This document shows, piece by piece, positions 17,374 to 26,743 of a stretch of 40,785 nucleotides of DNA. Below the pieces are notes generated by a model. That model ran no database searches, was not told the DNA's origin, and saw only the letters and a program-made list of their open reading frames with translations. The position numbers and the translations under genes were made by a program. How positions within the stretch are numbered: position 1 is the first letter of the stretch; each line of letters begins with the position of its first letter. This DNA comes from Parachlamydiales bacterium (GTDB taxonomy: Bacteria > Chlamydiota > Chlamydiia > Chlamydiales > Parachlamydiaceae), in assembly GCA_020051235.1 (NCBI GenBank), contig JAGVJG010000070.1:1-40785 (forward strand), given 5' to 3'.

Positions 17374-20111
17374 GCTTTTATTTGCCCCGCGATTTCATAA
17401 TTTGTAGGCTTATCATTCTTAAATAAAGTTTCAAAGATAGTGAAGGTTTCTTTTTTGTGTAGAGGATAAAGACCCGCTGCAGGTGATGCTGAAGCTTCTC
17501 TACCGACATACTCTATTGTTCCAAACATTTTCTCGAGATGAGGCCTTATATATCTCCATGCGCCCATATTAGCCGGCTCCTCTTGTACCCATACAAAGCG
17601 TTTAGCTCCTTCGTAGCGTTCTTTGATCGACTTTAATTTGTTGAAATCAAGAGGATATAACTGCTCAATACGAATGAAAGACCCTTTTTGATATTTGATC
17701 TTTTCCTGCTGGGCTTTTAGATCGTAATAGATTTTGCCAGAACAGAAAATCAAAGTTTCTGCAAAAGGAGCCGGATTTGGATCATCCAAAATCGTTTGAA
17801 ATTCTCCTTCCGTGAAATCTTTAATTCGACTCACACATGCAGGTAATCGTAAAAGAGCTTTCGGAGTAAACGCTATAAGAGGCTTTTGACTGGTTTCAAG
17901 AACTTGTCGTCTAAGTGCATGAAAATGTTGAGCCGGTGTAGTAGGGTATACAATTCTTAAATTATCATGAGCACAGAGACTTAAAAAACGCTCAAGCCTA
18001 CCCGAGGAGTGTTCAGGCCCCTGCCCTTCATAACCATGCGGCAAGAAAAGAGATAAATTCGATTTTTGGCCCCATTTTTGTTCGGCAGAAGCGATATATT
18101 GATCAATTACAACTTGAGCTCCATTAGCAAAATCTCCAAATTGCGCTTCCCAAATAGTCAACCCCTCGGGAACCGACAAACTGTAACCATATTCAAAACC
18201 TAAGGCTGCAAATTCAGAAAGATGGGAATTGATAATGGTGAAAGAGGCTTGTTTATCTTTGATGTGATTTAAAGGGCTATAGGATAAATCGGTTTTTTGA
18301 TCCACCCAAATAGCATGACGATGGCTAAAGGTGCCTCTCTTTACATCTTGCCCTGCTAAGCGAACCGGATAACCTTCGATCAAAAGTGACCCATAAGTTA
18401 AAAATTCCCCCATGCCCCAGTCAATCCCTTTTTCTTCGCCGTCGATATAGATCATACTGAAACGATCTTTGATAAGGTTGAATACCTTCGGATGGATTTC
18501 AAAACCCTCAGGAACGGTGGAAGTGGCTTTTGCAATTAAGGCAAGCATTTCTGAAGAAACAGCTGTTCTTTTGAGAGAAGGCTCGTAGGGTGTTTCTTTT
18601 GGAATCTTGATATCAGATGAAAAAGTTTTAAGTTTTAAACTTTCTTTCGCCGCGTTAAGAGCTTTTTTAAACTCTTGTTCTATCCCTTCTGCCATGTATT
18701 GCTCAACAGCACCTTCATGTATTAAGTGATCTCTATATTGTTCACGAATGGATTTCTTTGCTTTGATTCGAGCATAAAGATCGGGATGGGTAAAGGCGGG
18801 CTCATCACTCTCATTATGGCCATACTTGCGCCAGCCATTAATATCGATAAACACATCAATGTTGAATTTATTTCTAATTTTTACAGCCAAATCTGTAGCA
18901 ACAACGCAGCCGTCTGGATCTTCAGCATTCACATGAAAAACGGGAATACCAAATGTTTTTGCGATATCCGTGCAATAACGAGTAGATCTACCTTCTTCTG
19001 GAGAGGTAGTAAAACCAATTTGATTATTTAAAACAAAATGGAGGGTTCCACCGGTAGCATATCCGGGAAGGCGCATCATTTGTATCGTTTCATAAACAAC
19101 CCCTTGTCCGGCAATAGCTCCGTCCCCATGAATGAGAATGGCCATCGCTTCTTTAAAAGGGTCTTTCTGTTTGAATTGTTTCCCTTTTACTTGCCCTTCA
19201 ACAACGGCATTAACCGATTCGAGATGACTTGGGTTGGGAGTTAAAGTGATTTTAACTTTCTTTCCTCGAGTGGTTGTCTCTTCGGTATCAAATCCTTTAT
19301 GGTATTTAACGTCACCCGTTCCTTCAAATGAATCGGGAACAAATCCTTCATCAAACTCGGCAAAAACATCATTATAGGATTTGTTCAAGATGTTGCATAA
19401 AACATTTAAGCGGCCCCTATGGGCCATTCCGATAACAAATTCTTCTGTTCCAAACTCTGCACTTCTTTCAATCACTTCCTTCAGCATAGGAATGATCGTT
19501 TCGCACCCTTCAAGTGAGAATCGCTTTTGACCCACAAATTTTGTATGCATGAAACTTTCGAACAACTCAGATTTTGAAAGATACTCAAAAATCATTTGTT
19601 TGGTTTCAAGGCCAATTTCAATAGGGTTTTTCTCAAGTTCATCTATGATAAATTTTACGACTTCAGGATCGGCAATATCTTCAAACTCAAACCCTATCTT
19701 ACCTTCATAAATCGTACTTAGTTTTTTTATGATGGCATTAAGAGGCAGTTTTTGATCATGCAGTGTGTATGGAACATTCAAATCGCTAGTTGCAAAATTG
19801 TAATCTTGATATCGAATCGGATCTTTTTCGGGATTGCTTAATGGATTAAACTTTGCAGCCAGATGACCTTGTTTTCTATAGGCTCTAATTAAAGCCTCAA
19901 GCCTTAATCTTTTTCCTTCTTCACTGTTTTTAACTAAATTGGGATCAACGCCGGAAGGAGGAGATAAAGCGGGCCTAGGACCTGCAGGTTTTTTTTCTAC
20001 TTCCTCAAATAATTTTCTCCAAGAAGGGTCGACACTTTTTGGATCTTGGTTGTAACGATCATACATTTCTTCATAAAGACCCGGACTGCGAAGAAAATCG
20101 TCGATATTCAC
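17370..20111 (-). CDS. sucA: 2-oxoglutarate dehydrogenase E1 component
   Basis: Thiamine-diphosphate-dependent decarboxylase of the TCA cycle, 913 residues, usual family length. Characteristic segments include the N-terminal [15 protein letters not shown]2-interacting region, [11 protein letters not shown], the thiamine/Mg2+ stretch GDGAIAGQG, and [19 protein letters not shown]. The start is a GTG; a nearby ATG is out of frame. First gene of the sucA-sucB-lpd operon, divergently oriented from the lipoprotein/resB genes with 59 bases between them, which must hold both promoters. Confidence 0.95.
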   Translation of the reverse strand: MNIDDFLRSPGLYEEMYDRYNQDPKSVDPSWRKLFEEVEKKPAGPRPALSPPSGVDPNLVKNSEEGKRLRLEALIRAYRKQGHLAAKFNPLSNPEKDPIRYQDYNFATSDLNVPYTLHDQKLPLNAIIKKLSTIYEGKIGFEFEDIADPEVVKFIIDELEKNPIEIGLETKQMIFEYLSKSELFESFMHTKFVGQKRFSLEGCETIIPMLKEVIERSAEFGTEEFVIGMAHRGRLNVLCNILNKSYNDVFAEFDEGFVPDSFEGTGDVKYHKGFDTEETTTRGKKVKITLTPNPSHLESVNAVVEGQVKGKQFKQKDPFKEAMAILIHGDGAIAGQGVVYETIQMMRLPGYATGGTLHFVLNNQIGFTTSPEEGRSTRYCTDIAKTFGIPVFHVNAEDPDGCVVATDLAVKIRNKFNIDVFIDINGWRKYGHNESDEPAFTHPDLYARIKAKKSIREQYRDHLIHEGAVEQYMAEGIEQEFKKALNAAKESLKLKTFSSDIKIPKETPYEPSLKRTAVSSEMLALIAKATSTVPEGFEIHPKVFNLIKDRFSMIYIDGEEKGIDWGMGEFLTYGSLLIEGYPVRLAGQDVKRGTFSHRHAIWVDQKTDLSYSPLNHIKDKQASFTIINSHLSEFAALGFEYGYSLSVPEGLTIWEAQFGDFANGAQVVIDQYIASAEQKWGQKSNLSLFLPHGYEGQGPEHSSGRLERFLSLCAHDNLRIVYPTTPAQHFHALRRQVLETSQKPLIAFTPKALLRLPACVSRIKDFTEGEFQTILDDPNPAPFAETLIFCSGKIYYDLKAQQEKIKYQKGSFIRIEQLYPLDFNKLKSIKERYEGAKRFVWVQEEPANMGAWRYIRPHLEKMFGTIEYVGREASASPAAGLYPLHKKETFTIFETLFKNDKPTNYEIAGQIKA

Positions 20112-20170
20112 ATTTGACCTTAAATACTTTATTCAACAAGATTTAACGTAAAATTTAATAAATTGAAAGT

Positions 20171-20647
20171 ATGCACGTCGTTTTTTTTATCCTTATTTTT
20201 CTAACTTCTTGTTCCTCACCTGAGCCTACAAAACGAGTGGAAATAGCAGGACGCTCTGGCTCAACGATTTATCGAATTGAACCGTTAGCGGATTGGAAAG
20301 AATTAAAGGTAGAACCTACTTCCAATACCATAGAGCCTATCGCAATATTCACTGGCCGCGACTTTAAGTTAGTTATCCATAATTTTCCTGGCCTTCAAAT
20401 TCCTGCGGAAGCTCAAATTGAACGATGGAAAAAACAAGTGAAAAAATCTCGGATTGAACCCATTTCTTTTTCCGGCTATCAAGGATGGTTGATAGAAAGT
20501 GATGAGATGTTGGCGATCGCGTTAGATCCCCCTAATAGGGACGGTGAAAAAGGCTCGCCTGTTACATTAAAAGTTACAGGTAAATTTAATCATTCAACCA
20601 TGAAAAAAGCATTAGCGACATTCGAGACGGTGGAACCTTTTAAATGA
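20171..20647 (+). CDS. Small putative lipoprotein
   Basis: 158 residues with a short hydrophobic leader and a lipobox LTSC, giving a lipidated Cys14 followed by Ser-Ser. The leader has no lysine or arginine before the hydrophobic stretch, which is unusual for a signal peptide. The rest is a compact soluble domain I do not recognise. Its stop overlaps the resB start (ATGA), so a role at the periplasmic face linked to cytochrome c maturation is possible, by context only. Confidence 0.75.
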   Translation: MHVVFFILIFLTSCSSPEPTKRVEIAGRSGSTIYRIEPLADWKELKVEPTSNTIEPIAIFTGRDFKLVIHNFPGLQIPAEAQIERWKKQVKKSRIEPISFSGYQGWLIESDEMLAIALDPPNRDGEKGSPVTLKVTGKFNHSTMKKALATFETVEPFK

Positions 20648-21900
20648 TTCGTTTTCTCGGCTCCATCTGGTTTGCAATTGTTTTGGTTCTAACAACGGCC
20701 CTCATGGTTATGGTTGGAACGATCATTGAAAGCCGTTCGGACTCTCACAAAATGGCCTCGGAATATATCTATCGCAATCCCTTTTTCGTTTTTTTACTTT
20801 GTGGCTACTTCATTAATATCTTGTTCTCTTTACTAAGCCGATTCCCTTTGAAAACTCGCCATATACCTTTTACACTCGCTCATATTGGATTGTTAATGGT
20901 GATCGGAGGCGTTATCCTAAAATATGTTTACGGCATTCAGGGACACATTATATTAAAGGAAGGGCGAGCGACTGATGAAGTTTATTTAATCGACACAAAA
21001 GGGCTTACCCTTGAAACGAAAGATCACATCCGTTCATCCATTCCTCTCAATCAAACAAAACTTAAAACCTATATTGACCATGCAACTCAAACCGTTGACA
21101 TGTGGTTTAAAAAAGAAGGCATCTATCTTTTCCAAAAGCCCTTTATTCCGCTAGATACCTGGGTTGAAATACCCATTAATGGAAAAACGTATCACACATT
21201 TGCCACTCACGATTTAGAAAAGCTCGTGGCTCCCCTACCTCTGCCCTTACTCCTATTTTATAAAGACTCCTCCGGAAATGAAACACTTCTTGCCGTGAAT
21301 GAAAATAAGAGTACGCAAACCGAAATTTTTAATTCAGATGATCTGAAACATATTTATATGTACGAGGAAGGTTTTAAAGGATTTGGAATTGCTTTCAAAT
21401 TTTTCGATAATGAAATTGAAACGCCGCTTTCATACACTTACAAGAAATCTTCTCCCCCTCAAAAAAAAGAGGAAATACGTCCTTTTATTATCGCTAACTT
21501 TGAAGGCGCAGACGTCCCGCTCCTCTTCAAACAAACACTTCCCACCGTCTCCAAAAATCATCTTTTGCGATTTGAAGAAACTTTTATCAAGTTACCCTTC
21601 ACTCTTCGCTTAAGACAAGCAAGAACAATATTTTATCCCAATACAACCACTCCTTTTAGTTACGAAGCCGATCTGCTTATTAATGATCAGCTTGCAACCC
21701 TTAGCATGAATAAAGTTTACGAAAGCTCGGATGGCTATCGCCTCTATCTTTCTAACATCACCCCAAAATCTCCCGAAGGCATTAAAACAATCCAAATAAC
21801 GATCAATCGCGATCCCTTTAAATGGCTTCTCACCTATCCCGGCGGAATCATACTCTCCTTGGGCATCCTCACCCTCTTCTTCAGACCGAAAGCGCATTAA
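20644..21900 (+). CDS. resB: ResB-like cytochrome c biogenesis protein
   Basis: Part of the system II haem-delivery complex, which carries haem across the membrane for attachment to c-type cytochromes. The 418-residue protein has hydrophobic segments near residues 6-24, 44-62 and 75-95, a long extracytoplasmic domain rich in beta-type sequence, and a last membrane segment near the C-terminus (about 393-412), the ResB layout. It is translationally coupled to the lipoprotein gene. Its expected partner CcsA/ResC is encoded at 23888-25084 on the same strand, but two opposite-strand genes and a repeat separate them. Confidence 0.85.
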   Translation: MIRFLGSIWFAIVLVLTTALMVMVGTIIESRSDSHKMASEYIYRNPFFVFLLCGYFINILFSLLSRFPLKTRHIPFTLAHIGLLMVIGGVILKYVYGIQGHIILKEGRATDEVYLIDTKGLTLETKDHIRSSIPLNQTKLKTYIDHATQTVDMWFKKEGIYLFQKPFIPLDTWVEIPINGKTYHTFATHDLEKLVAPLPLPLLLFYKDSSGNETLLAVNENKSTQTEIFNSDDLKHIYMYEEGFKGFGIAFKFFDNEIETPLSYTYKKSSPPQKKEEIRPFIIANFEGADVPLLFKQTLPTVSKNHLLRFEETFIKLPFTLRLRQARTIFYPNTTTPFSYEADLLINDQLATLSMNKVYESSDGYRLYLSNITPKSPEGIKTIQITINRDPFKWLLTYPGGIILSLGILTLFFRPKAH

Positions 21901-21912
21901 TCAAATCTCCAT

Positions 21913-22137
21913 AACTACCAAACAGGATCACTTTATGCTCTGCATAAAGTGATGTAGGATCCGCCTATCGGCGGGCAGGAGGCCCTTCGGGCCTACAGGA
22001 TACGTTTTTTTTTATTCATGCAAATTTAAGTAATAAACACATTAAATCCTGCCGGCCCGAAAGGGCCGATCTTGCCCGCCGATAGGCGGATCTTTTATCA
22101 CTTGATGCGAAGCTGAAAGTGATCCTGTTTTGTAGTT
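21913..22137. repeat. Composite inverted repeat with nested hairpins
   Basis: Outer arms 21913-21934 and 22116-22137 match at 21 of 22 inverted positions. Inside them, 21958-21976 and 22074-22092 are perfect 19-base inverted copies (gatccgcctatcggcgggc). Further in are two separate GGCCC-type hairpins at 21981-21993 and 22054-22067. Each half can fold on itself or pair with the other. It lies between the convergent resB and the unknown gene ending at 22162, and is clearly more G/C-rich than its surroundings. It may be a REP/BIME-like mobile repeat and may also end both transcripts. Confidence 0.9.
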
Positions 22138-22170
22138 AAAGAGTGTGATCCTGTTTTGTAGTTAAAGAGT
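22119..22170. repeat. 26-base tandem duplication
   Basis: Two identical adjacent 26-base units, 22119-22144 and 22145-22170. The first overlaps the outer arm of the composite inverted repeat; the second runs into the last codons of the gene ending at 22162. The perfect identity suggests a recent slippage or rearrangement at the repeat edge. Confidence 0.93.
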
Positions 22171-22941
22171 GTCGCAGAAGAGTTTCTGGATAGGATGAAG
22201 CTGATCTGAAGCGGAACTTAAACGAATAATTCCTGATTTCAACTCATCCTGTAATAAACGATAGACCCGAACCACTTTTATATATCTAAGTGCAAGGCCT
22301 TCCTTAATTGAAATCAACTTGAAGAAATGCGCTTTTTCCAAAGCGATCTGATTATCTTTTTTGGTGATATCTACAAATTGTTGCGCGATAGGAATCCAAT
22401 GGAATTCAGTAGCACTATCTTTGTATGTCATTTTTGTTGTGAGTTCTGCAAAACCATATCCCATTGAAGCCTGAGACATTAATATGGACAGACGGTTAAG
22501 CGCTAAAACATCAAGATCCACTAAGGTACTGAGAACGTCAATGAGGTGCGGTAACGCTTCATTTCCTTTTATTAGTTTATTGTCGTAGATGACTCTTCCA
22601 TTGATTTTTATATAGGTTATACGAGGCAAATCTTTTTCGCCTTGTAGGACAAGCTTATCTTCTTCGTTTAGATTAAAAGAGCCAGGCTCGTTAAGTTTTA
22701 CTGAACACAGCAAATTATTTATCACCGATGCAGAGTGAGTTACATCTTTGAAGGGCATACTATCAAGTTGTTTTAAATAAACTTCAACCGAAGGAGCGGG
22801 ATTTGAAACCTCTTTTATTTGAGGATATACCGCTTCTTTTGACTTAAGATGATCATTTTCCCAATCACAGGTATGAGCCACAATTTTGTGGCTGTCATCC
22901 CATTCTAATACCGTAAAATCGCGCTCTAAGGACGCTGTCAA
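22162..22941 (-). CDS. Hypothetical protein, unknown family
   Basis: 259 residues with no domain I recognise, no signal peptide and no membrane segment. The predicted start is TTG overlapping the upstream gene stop (TTGA) with aagg seven bases before it; the next in-frame Met is 60 residues in, so the TTG is likely. The extreme 3' end lies inside a 26-base tandem duplication. With its upstream partner it forms a two-gene unit inserted between resB and ccsA on the opposite strand. In a chlamydia, a secreted effector is possible but there is no direct evidence. Confidence 0.7.
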   Translation of the reverse strand: MTASLERDFTVLEWDDSHKIVAHTCDWENDHLKSKEAVYPQIKEVSNPAPSVEVYLKQLDSMPFKDVTHSASVINNLLCSVKLNEPGSFNLNEEDKLVLQGEKDLPRITYIKINGRVIYDNKLIKGNEALPHLIDVLSTLVDLDVLALNRLSILMSQASMGYGFAELTTKMTYKDSATEFHWIPIAQQFVDITKKDNQIALEKAHFFKLISIKEGLALRYIKVVRVYRLLQDELKSGIIRLSSASDQLHPIQKLFCDTL

Positions 22942-23804
22942 GGATTAACCTTCGCTCGTCGTTTGCCTAATTGTATAGCTAATTCAGCAATTAAGGCGGA
23001 ATTTGCTGACGTTGGTGCAGCAACGGGTTGACGCACGATCGGCATTTGCTTCGATTCCGCTGGCTTTTGCTCTATGAGCTTATTTTTTGCCAAAGGAGGT
23101 AGTGGAGGTAATGGGGGTGGAGATCCCGCTTTTTTCACTTCTACTTTCTTTTTCTTTGTAGGTGGATTTGAAGGAGGAGATCCCGCTTGTTCACTTTTTG
23201 TTTTAGGAAAAATGATAGGCTTTCCTTTGCTTTTTGCTTCAATAATAAATGAAAGCGAGGAAGAGAGTTGGTCTCGAAAATTGGTAGGAATATTTACTGT
23301 AATTAGGGGTGCTCCTACAGGTCTTAGCTGTCCCTGTCTGGAAGCAATTTGTTCATCAAAAGTCAATAAAGCAGCTATTTTCTTTATTGTTGTCGTTAGA
23401 TCGTTTGCTGGAAGAGCATTGTAATTAGCTAAAGCCGTATTATAAATTTCTAAGAGTGATTTCTTCATCTCTTCTTTCTTTTCTGCTTCGTACGTCTTAC
23501 TTAAGTTATAAACGCTTGTTAAAGTTTTCGCGTAAACATCACTCAACGTCTTAGCCATCGCCTTTATTTGAGCATCTTCAGGACTCACACAATAAGCCCT
23601 TAAAATATCGATCGCGCGATTATAAGTTACTTTTAAAGCTTCAACATCAAAGCCCCACACTTTTCTACCAAGGGTTACAAATCCCCAGACTTTTTGATCG
23701 ACTGTAATTCTATTATTTTTATCTGAACAAAGTTTAGTACCAATTCCGACATTGGCAAGCGTTGCAAAATTATCTCTTAAAACTTCAAATGTGGGGTGTC
23801 CCAT
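22938..23804 (-). CDS. Hypothetical protein with proline-rich C-terminal region
   Basis: 288 residues. The first 190 are mostly helical and of unknown family. From about 200 to 265 the sequence is rich in Pro, Lys and Ser, with repeated AGSPP-type segments and the stretch PPPLPPLPPLA. Such tails occur in secreted or host-facing proteins that bind SH3 or profilin-type partners, so an effector role is a reasonable guess, not a finding. A good Shine-Dalgarno (gggaga) precedes the ATG. Overlaps the following gene by four bases. Confidence 0.72.
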   Translation of the reverse strand: MGHPTFEVLRDNFATLANVGIGTKLCSDKNNRITVDQKVWGFVTLGRKVWGFDVEALKVTYNRAIDILRAYCVSPEDAQIKAMAKTLSDVYAKTLTSVYNLSKTYEAEKKEEMKKSLLEIYNTALANYNALPANDLTTTIKKIAALLTFDEQIASRQGQLRPVGAPLITVNIPTNFRDQLSSSLSFIIEAKSKGKPIIFPKTKSEQAGSPPSNPPTKKKKVEVKKAGSPPPLPPLPPLAKNKLIEQKPAESKQMPIVRQPVAAPTSANSALIAELAIQLGKRRAKVNP

Positions 23805-23887
23805 AATTTTTATCTCCCGTAACTACTTGGTTTTGTGATGGCAACTTTTCTCTTTAAACTCAAGAGCTTGATTGATATGGTGTATCC

Positions 23888-25084
23888 ATGTTTTTGATTT
23901 ATCTCCTTCTCCCTCTAGTCCTTTTGGGCAACTCATTAACCCCTATATTAATTGAGGGGCGCATAAGGCCCTTGAGTGCTGAACCGGGTGGTTTGAATGA
24001 AAAAAGCAAAGTTATACCCGATAGATATAGTTCGAACTGGCATGCATTAAAAGATTTAGAAAATCCAGACGTTGAAATTCTATATGAAAATCGAAGCGAA
24101 CTTGAAAGTTTGTACGAACAAAGTCGATTTGAAGAGCTAAGCGATAAGTTACTAGAGAATTATCTCCCTCTTGCTGGCACACCTTATATGGAATCTCCGG
24201 GTTCAACTGTCAGCTATCCAACGCTTAATCAACTTAAAGTTGAATCTGTGTATCTTACTTATCCTTGGATTTTTGGGTTGATTGCTCTTTACGGTCTCTC
24301 CCTTTTAACGGGGAATCTAGGTTTATTTATTGTCGCCATCCTCGCCCATACCCTTCTTTTAGCTACCCGCATCTACATATTAGACAGGCCACCTGTTGCC
24401 AATATGATGGAAACGATGATCTATGTGCCTTGGATTTCATCCGTTGCCTGCCTGTTTTATAGTCATAAAGCGGTCATTCGGTTGGGCAGTTTATTAGCTT
24501 GCGCGCTCCTTAGTCTCTTGGAATGGCACTTTAATCCCCACAGTCTAGACAATTTACAAGCGGTACTTAATTCAAATTTCTGGCTAACCATCCATGTTTT
24601 AATGATCGTAGCCAGCTACGGCATATTCATTTTAGGCGGTTTGATCGCCCATTGGAATCTCTTAAAACCGAGCGCTGACAAGGAAAATCTTCTATTAAAA
24701 TGTCTATATATAGGACTTGCCCTTTTGATCCCCGGTACCCTTTTGGGAGGGGTGTGGGCCGCTGAAAGCTGGGGTCGATTCTGGGATTGGGATCCTAAAG
24801 AAGCCTGGGCTTTCATATCTATCGCTATCTATGTTTCAGTTGTCCATGCCTATCGAATGGGTAAAATAGGAAGTTTAGGTTTGAATATCGGAGCAATTAT
24901 AGGCTTTAACGCAATTACCTTTACCTGGTATGGTGTCAATTATATTTTAGGAACGGGCCTCCATAGCTACGGCTTTGGAAATGGAGGTCAGATATATTAT
25001 TATCTTTTCTTAATATTCGAAGTTTTGGTAATTTCTATTGCCCTAGTGTTGCATAGCTTGAAAAATAAAAACAAAGTGTGTTAA
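23888..25084 (+). CDS. ccsA: CcsA/ResC-type cytochrome c assembly protein
   Basis: Haem-handling membrane protein of system II cytochrome c maturation. 398 residues: an N-terminal hydrophobic segment and soluble region (about 20-120, with the EGRIRPL segment seen in CcsA relatives), then a multi-pass domain with the tryptophan-rich haem motif WGRFWDWDPKEAW (residues about 298-310) and conserved His residues in the membrane segments. Its partner ResB lies upstream on the same strand at 20644-21900. No strong Shine-Dalgarno is seen before the ATG. Confidence 0.88.
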   Translation: MFLIYLLLPLVLLGNSLTPILIEGRIRPLSAEPGGLNEKSKVIPDRYSSNWHALKDLENPDVEILYENRSELESLYEQSRFEELSDKLLENYLPLAGTPYMESPGSTVSYPTLNQLKVESVYLTYPWIFGLIALYGLSLLTGNLGLFIVAILAHTLLLATRIYILDRPPVANMMETMIYVPWISSVACLFYSHKAVIRLGSLLACALLSLLEWHFNPHSLDNLQAVLNSNFWLTIHVLMIVASYGIFILGGLIAHWNLLKPSADKENLLLKCLYIGLALLIPGTLLGGVWAAESWGRFWDWDPKEAWAFISIAIYVSVVHAYRMGKIGSLGLNIGAIIGFNAITFTWYGVNYILGTGLHSYGFGNGGQIYYYLFLIFEVLVISIALVLHSLKNKNKVC

Positions 25085-25097
25085 CTCTTATAAAGAT

Positions 25098-25592
25098 ATG
25101 AGACATATTAAAAGCGAGCGCTTAAAGAAATTAGAGCTGGAATTAAACGACCTTGAGCAGTGGCTTAAGCTTGGTCTCGTCCCTAAAAAAGACATTGAAA
25201 AGCACCGTGAAGAAATTAAAACGGTTCAAAGCAAGATTGAAGAAGAAAAAGAACGTCTTCAATTCCTTAAGGAAAGTGGTGACGGCGATGAGTATATCGC
25301 CCCTAAAAGGCAAAATAAGGCTCATGCCGGCTTTGCCGATATGCCTACCATTCCAGATATCGATGTCGCAGAAACCCAAGGTGGTTTAACCGAGAGCGGT
25401 TTTGATATGGAGTCCGAGTACGAAGGTTCTGAGTCAACAGCCCACGACCATGACGATGACGAAGAAGAACATTCAGAAAGTGGTGAAGAGAAAGAAGATG
25501 AAAAAGAAGAAGAAGAAGACGAATCCTTCTTCAGCGACAAAAACCGATGGCGCCGCGGCGGGATTATCGATCCCGATGCCGACGAGTGGTGA
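25098..25592 (+). CDS. Acidic coiled-coil protein, unknown function
   Basis: 164 residues. Residues 5-60 form a charged helix with coiled-coil character (many Leu, Glu and Lys). Residues about 105-145 are extremely acidic, with runs of Asp and Glu mixed with Ser, His and Lys. No signal peptide or membrane segment. It starts 13 bases after ccsA and overlaps the start of hemW by 17 bases, so it belongs to the same transcript. The reading frame here is the true one; the long open frames over its acidic tail are by-products of gaa/gac-rich DNA. Function unknown. Confidence 0.75.
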   Translation: MRHIKSERLKKLELELNDLEQWLKLGLVPKKDIEKHREEIKTVQSKIEEEKERLQFLKESGDGDEYIAPKRQNKAHAGFADMPTIPDIDVAETQGGLTESGFDMESEYEGSESTAHDHDDDEEEHSESGEEKEDEKEEEEDESFFSDKNRWRRGGIIDPDADEW

Positions 25593-26643
25593 TTATTCCC
25601 TATACTTTCACATCCCCTTTTGCTCTCGAAAATGTGATTATTGCCATTTCTATGTCCTACCTGATAAAGAATCGCTGAAAGACGACTTATTAAAAGCTTT
25701 AAAACTCGAATGGGAGAAAATTCGCTCCCATTTCGATTCCCTCAACTTAAAATCTATCTATTTTGGTGGAGGTACTCCCTTTTTATTCGGTCCCTCCCGA
25801 ATCGCTGAAGTTCTTTCGTGGCTTCCCCCTGCAGAAGAAATCACCCTTGAGATGAATCCAGAAAACGATGCAAACCTATTAAAAGAATATCGTTCATTAG
25901 GCGTCAATCGCCTTAGTATAGGCCTTCAAACCCTCACTCAGACAGAACTCATAACTCTCGGACGCACTCATACCTCAAACCAATCTCTGCAATCAGTAAT
26001 AGCCGCCCATGACTCAGGTTTTGATAATATATCGGTCGATTTAATGTATGACCTTCCCGATCAAACCCTCAACACGTGGGAAAAAGCGCTTAACGAAGTC
26101 GTAAAACTACCCATTACTCACCTCTCACTCTATAACCTCACCATCGAGCCTCACACCGTTTTCCATAAATATCGAAACCAAATTGAAAAACGACTCCCCT
26201 CCACTACCGAAAACTTTTACGAACTCGCCCAACAAAAACTAACTCAAGCAGGCCTTCACCAATACGAGATCTCCGCCTTTGCAAAACCGGGTAAGCATTC
26301 GCTTCATAACACAGGATACTGGCTCGGCCGTCCTTTCTGGGGCCTAGGCCCTTCTGCCTTCTCTTATTGGAATGGCAGCCGCTTTCGTAATGTCTCAAAC
26401 CTCTCAAAATACTCAACCGCCCTCAAAAACAATGAATCGCCCATCGACTTTACCGAAAAACTCGATCCCGACGCCGCCGCCCGCGAAGCATTCCTCCTCA
26501 AACTCCGCCTCACCCAAGGCTCTCCTCTCCCCGCTTTCCCGCTTCCTCCTATGCCCGATCTCCTCGAAATCAAAGAAAACCATGTGCGCCTCACTCAGAA
26601 AGGCATTCTCTTCTACGACACCGTCGCCTCCGAAATAGTATAA
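25576..26643 (+). CDS. hemW: HemW-like radical SAM protein
   Basis: Radical SAM protein of the HemN/HemW family, 355 residues. The 4Fe-4S motif C-x3-C-x2-C is at Cys16, Cys20 and Cys23, followed by His-Phe rather than the extra cysteine seen in true HemN (CxxxCxxCxC). This points to HemW, a haem chaperone, rather than coproporphyrinogen dehydrogenase. A much longer open frame upstream (to 25402) is rejected as the start because its added residues are a frame-shifted read of the preceding acidic gene. A haem role fits its nearness to ccsA. The 3' end abuts a palindromic repeat. Confidence 0.88.
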   Translation: MPTSGDYSLYFHIPFCSRKCDYCHFYVLPDKESLKDDLLKALKLEWEKIRSHFDSLNLKSIYFGGGTPFLFGPSRIAEVLSWLPPAEEITLEMNPENDANLLKEYRSLGVNRLSIGLQTLTQTELITLGRTHTSNQSLQSVIAAHDSGFDNISVDLMYDLPDQTLNTWEKALNEVVKLPITHLSLYNLTIEPHTVFHKYRNQIEKRLPSTTENFYELAQQKLTQAGLHQYEISAFAKPGKHSLHNTGYWLGRPFWGLGPSAFSYWNGSRFRNVSNLSKYSTALKNNESPIDFTEKLDPDAAAREAFLLKLRLTQGSPLPAFPLPPMPDLLEIKENHVRLTQKGILFYDTVASEIV

Positions 26644-26647
26644 TAAT

Positions 26648-26743
26648 TAAACGCAAAGGCGCAAAGACGCAAAGAGACTGAGTGTTCATTAGAAAAATAC
26701 TTGAATACACGCAACTCTTCGCGTCTTTGCGCCTTTGCGTTTA
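26648..26743. repeat. Palindromic repeat of the cgcaaag type between convergent genes
   Basis: Arms 26648-26676 and 26715-26743 are inverted copies matching at 28 of 29 positions, around a 38-base loop. Each arm contains three near-tandem copies of cgcaaag. The left arm starts five bases after the hemW stop and the right arm supplies the stop codon of the methyltransferase gene. It could act as a terminator for both genes. Its design (short heptamer tandem plus long inversion) is like the cactgag repeats at 14751 and 37685, although the heptamer differs. Confidence 0.92.

Noticed and set aside
20365-20385. Single DnaA-box-like sequence (ttatccata)
   Set aside because: One isolated near-match inside a coding region; no cluster or AT-rich unwinding region, so not an origin.
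25402-25575. A longer N-terminus for HemW (lysine-rich extension)
   Set aside because: The added residues are a shifted read of the acidic gene at 25098-25592; the radical SAM family begins at the ATG at 25576.
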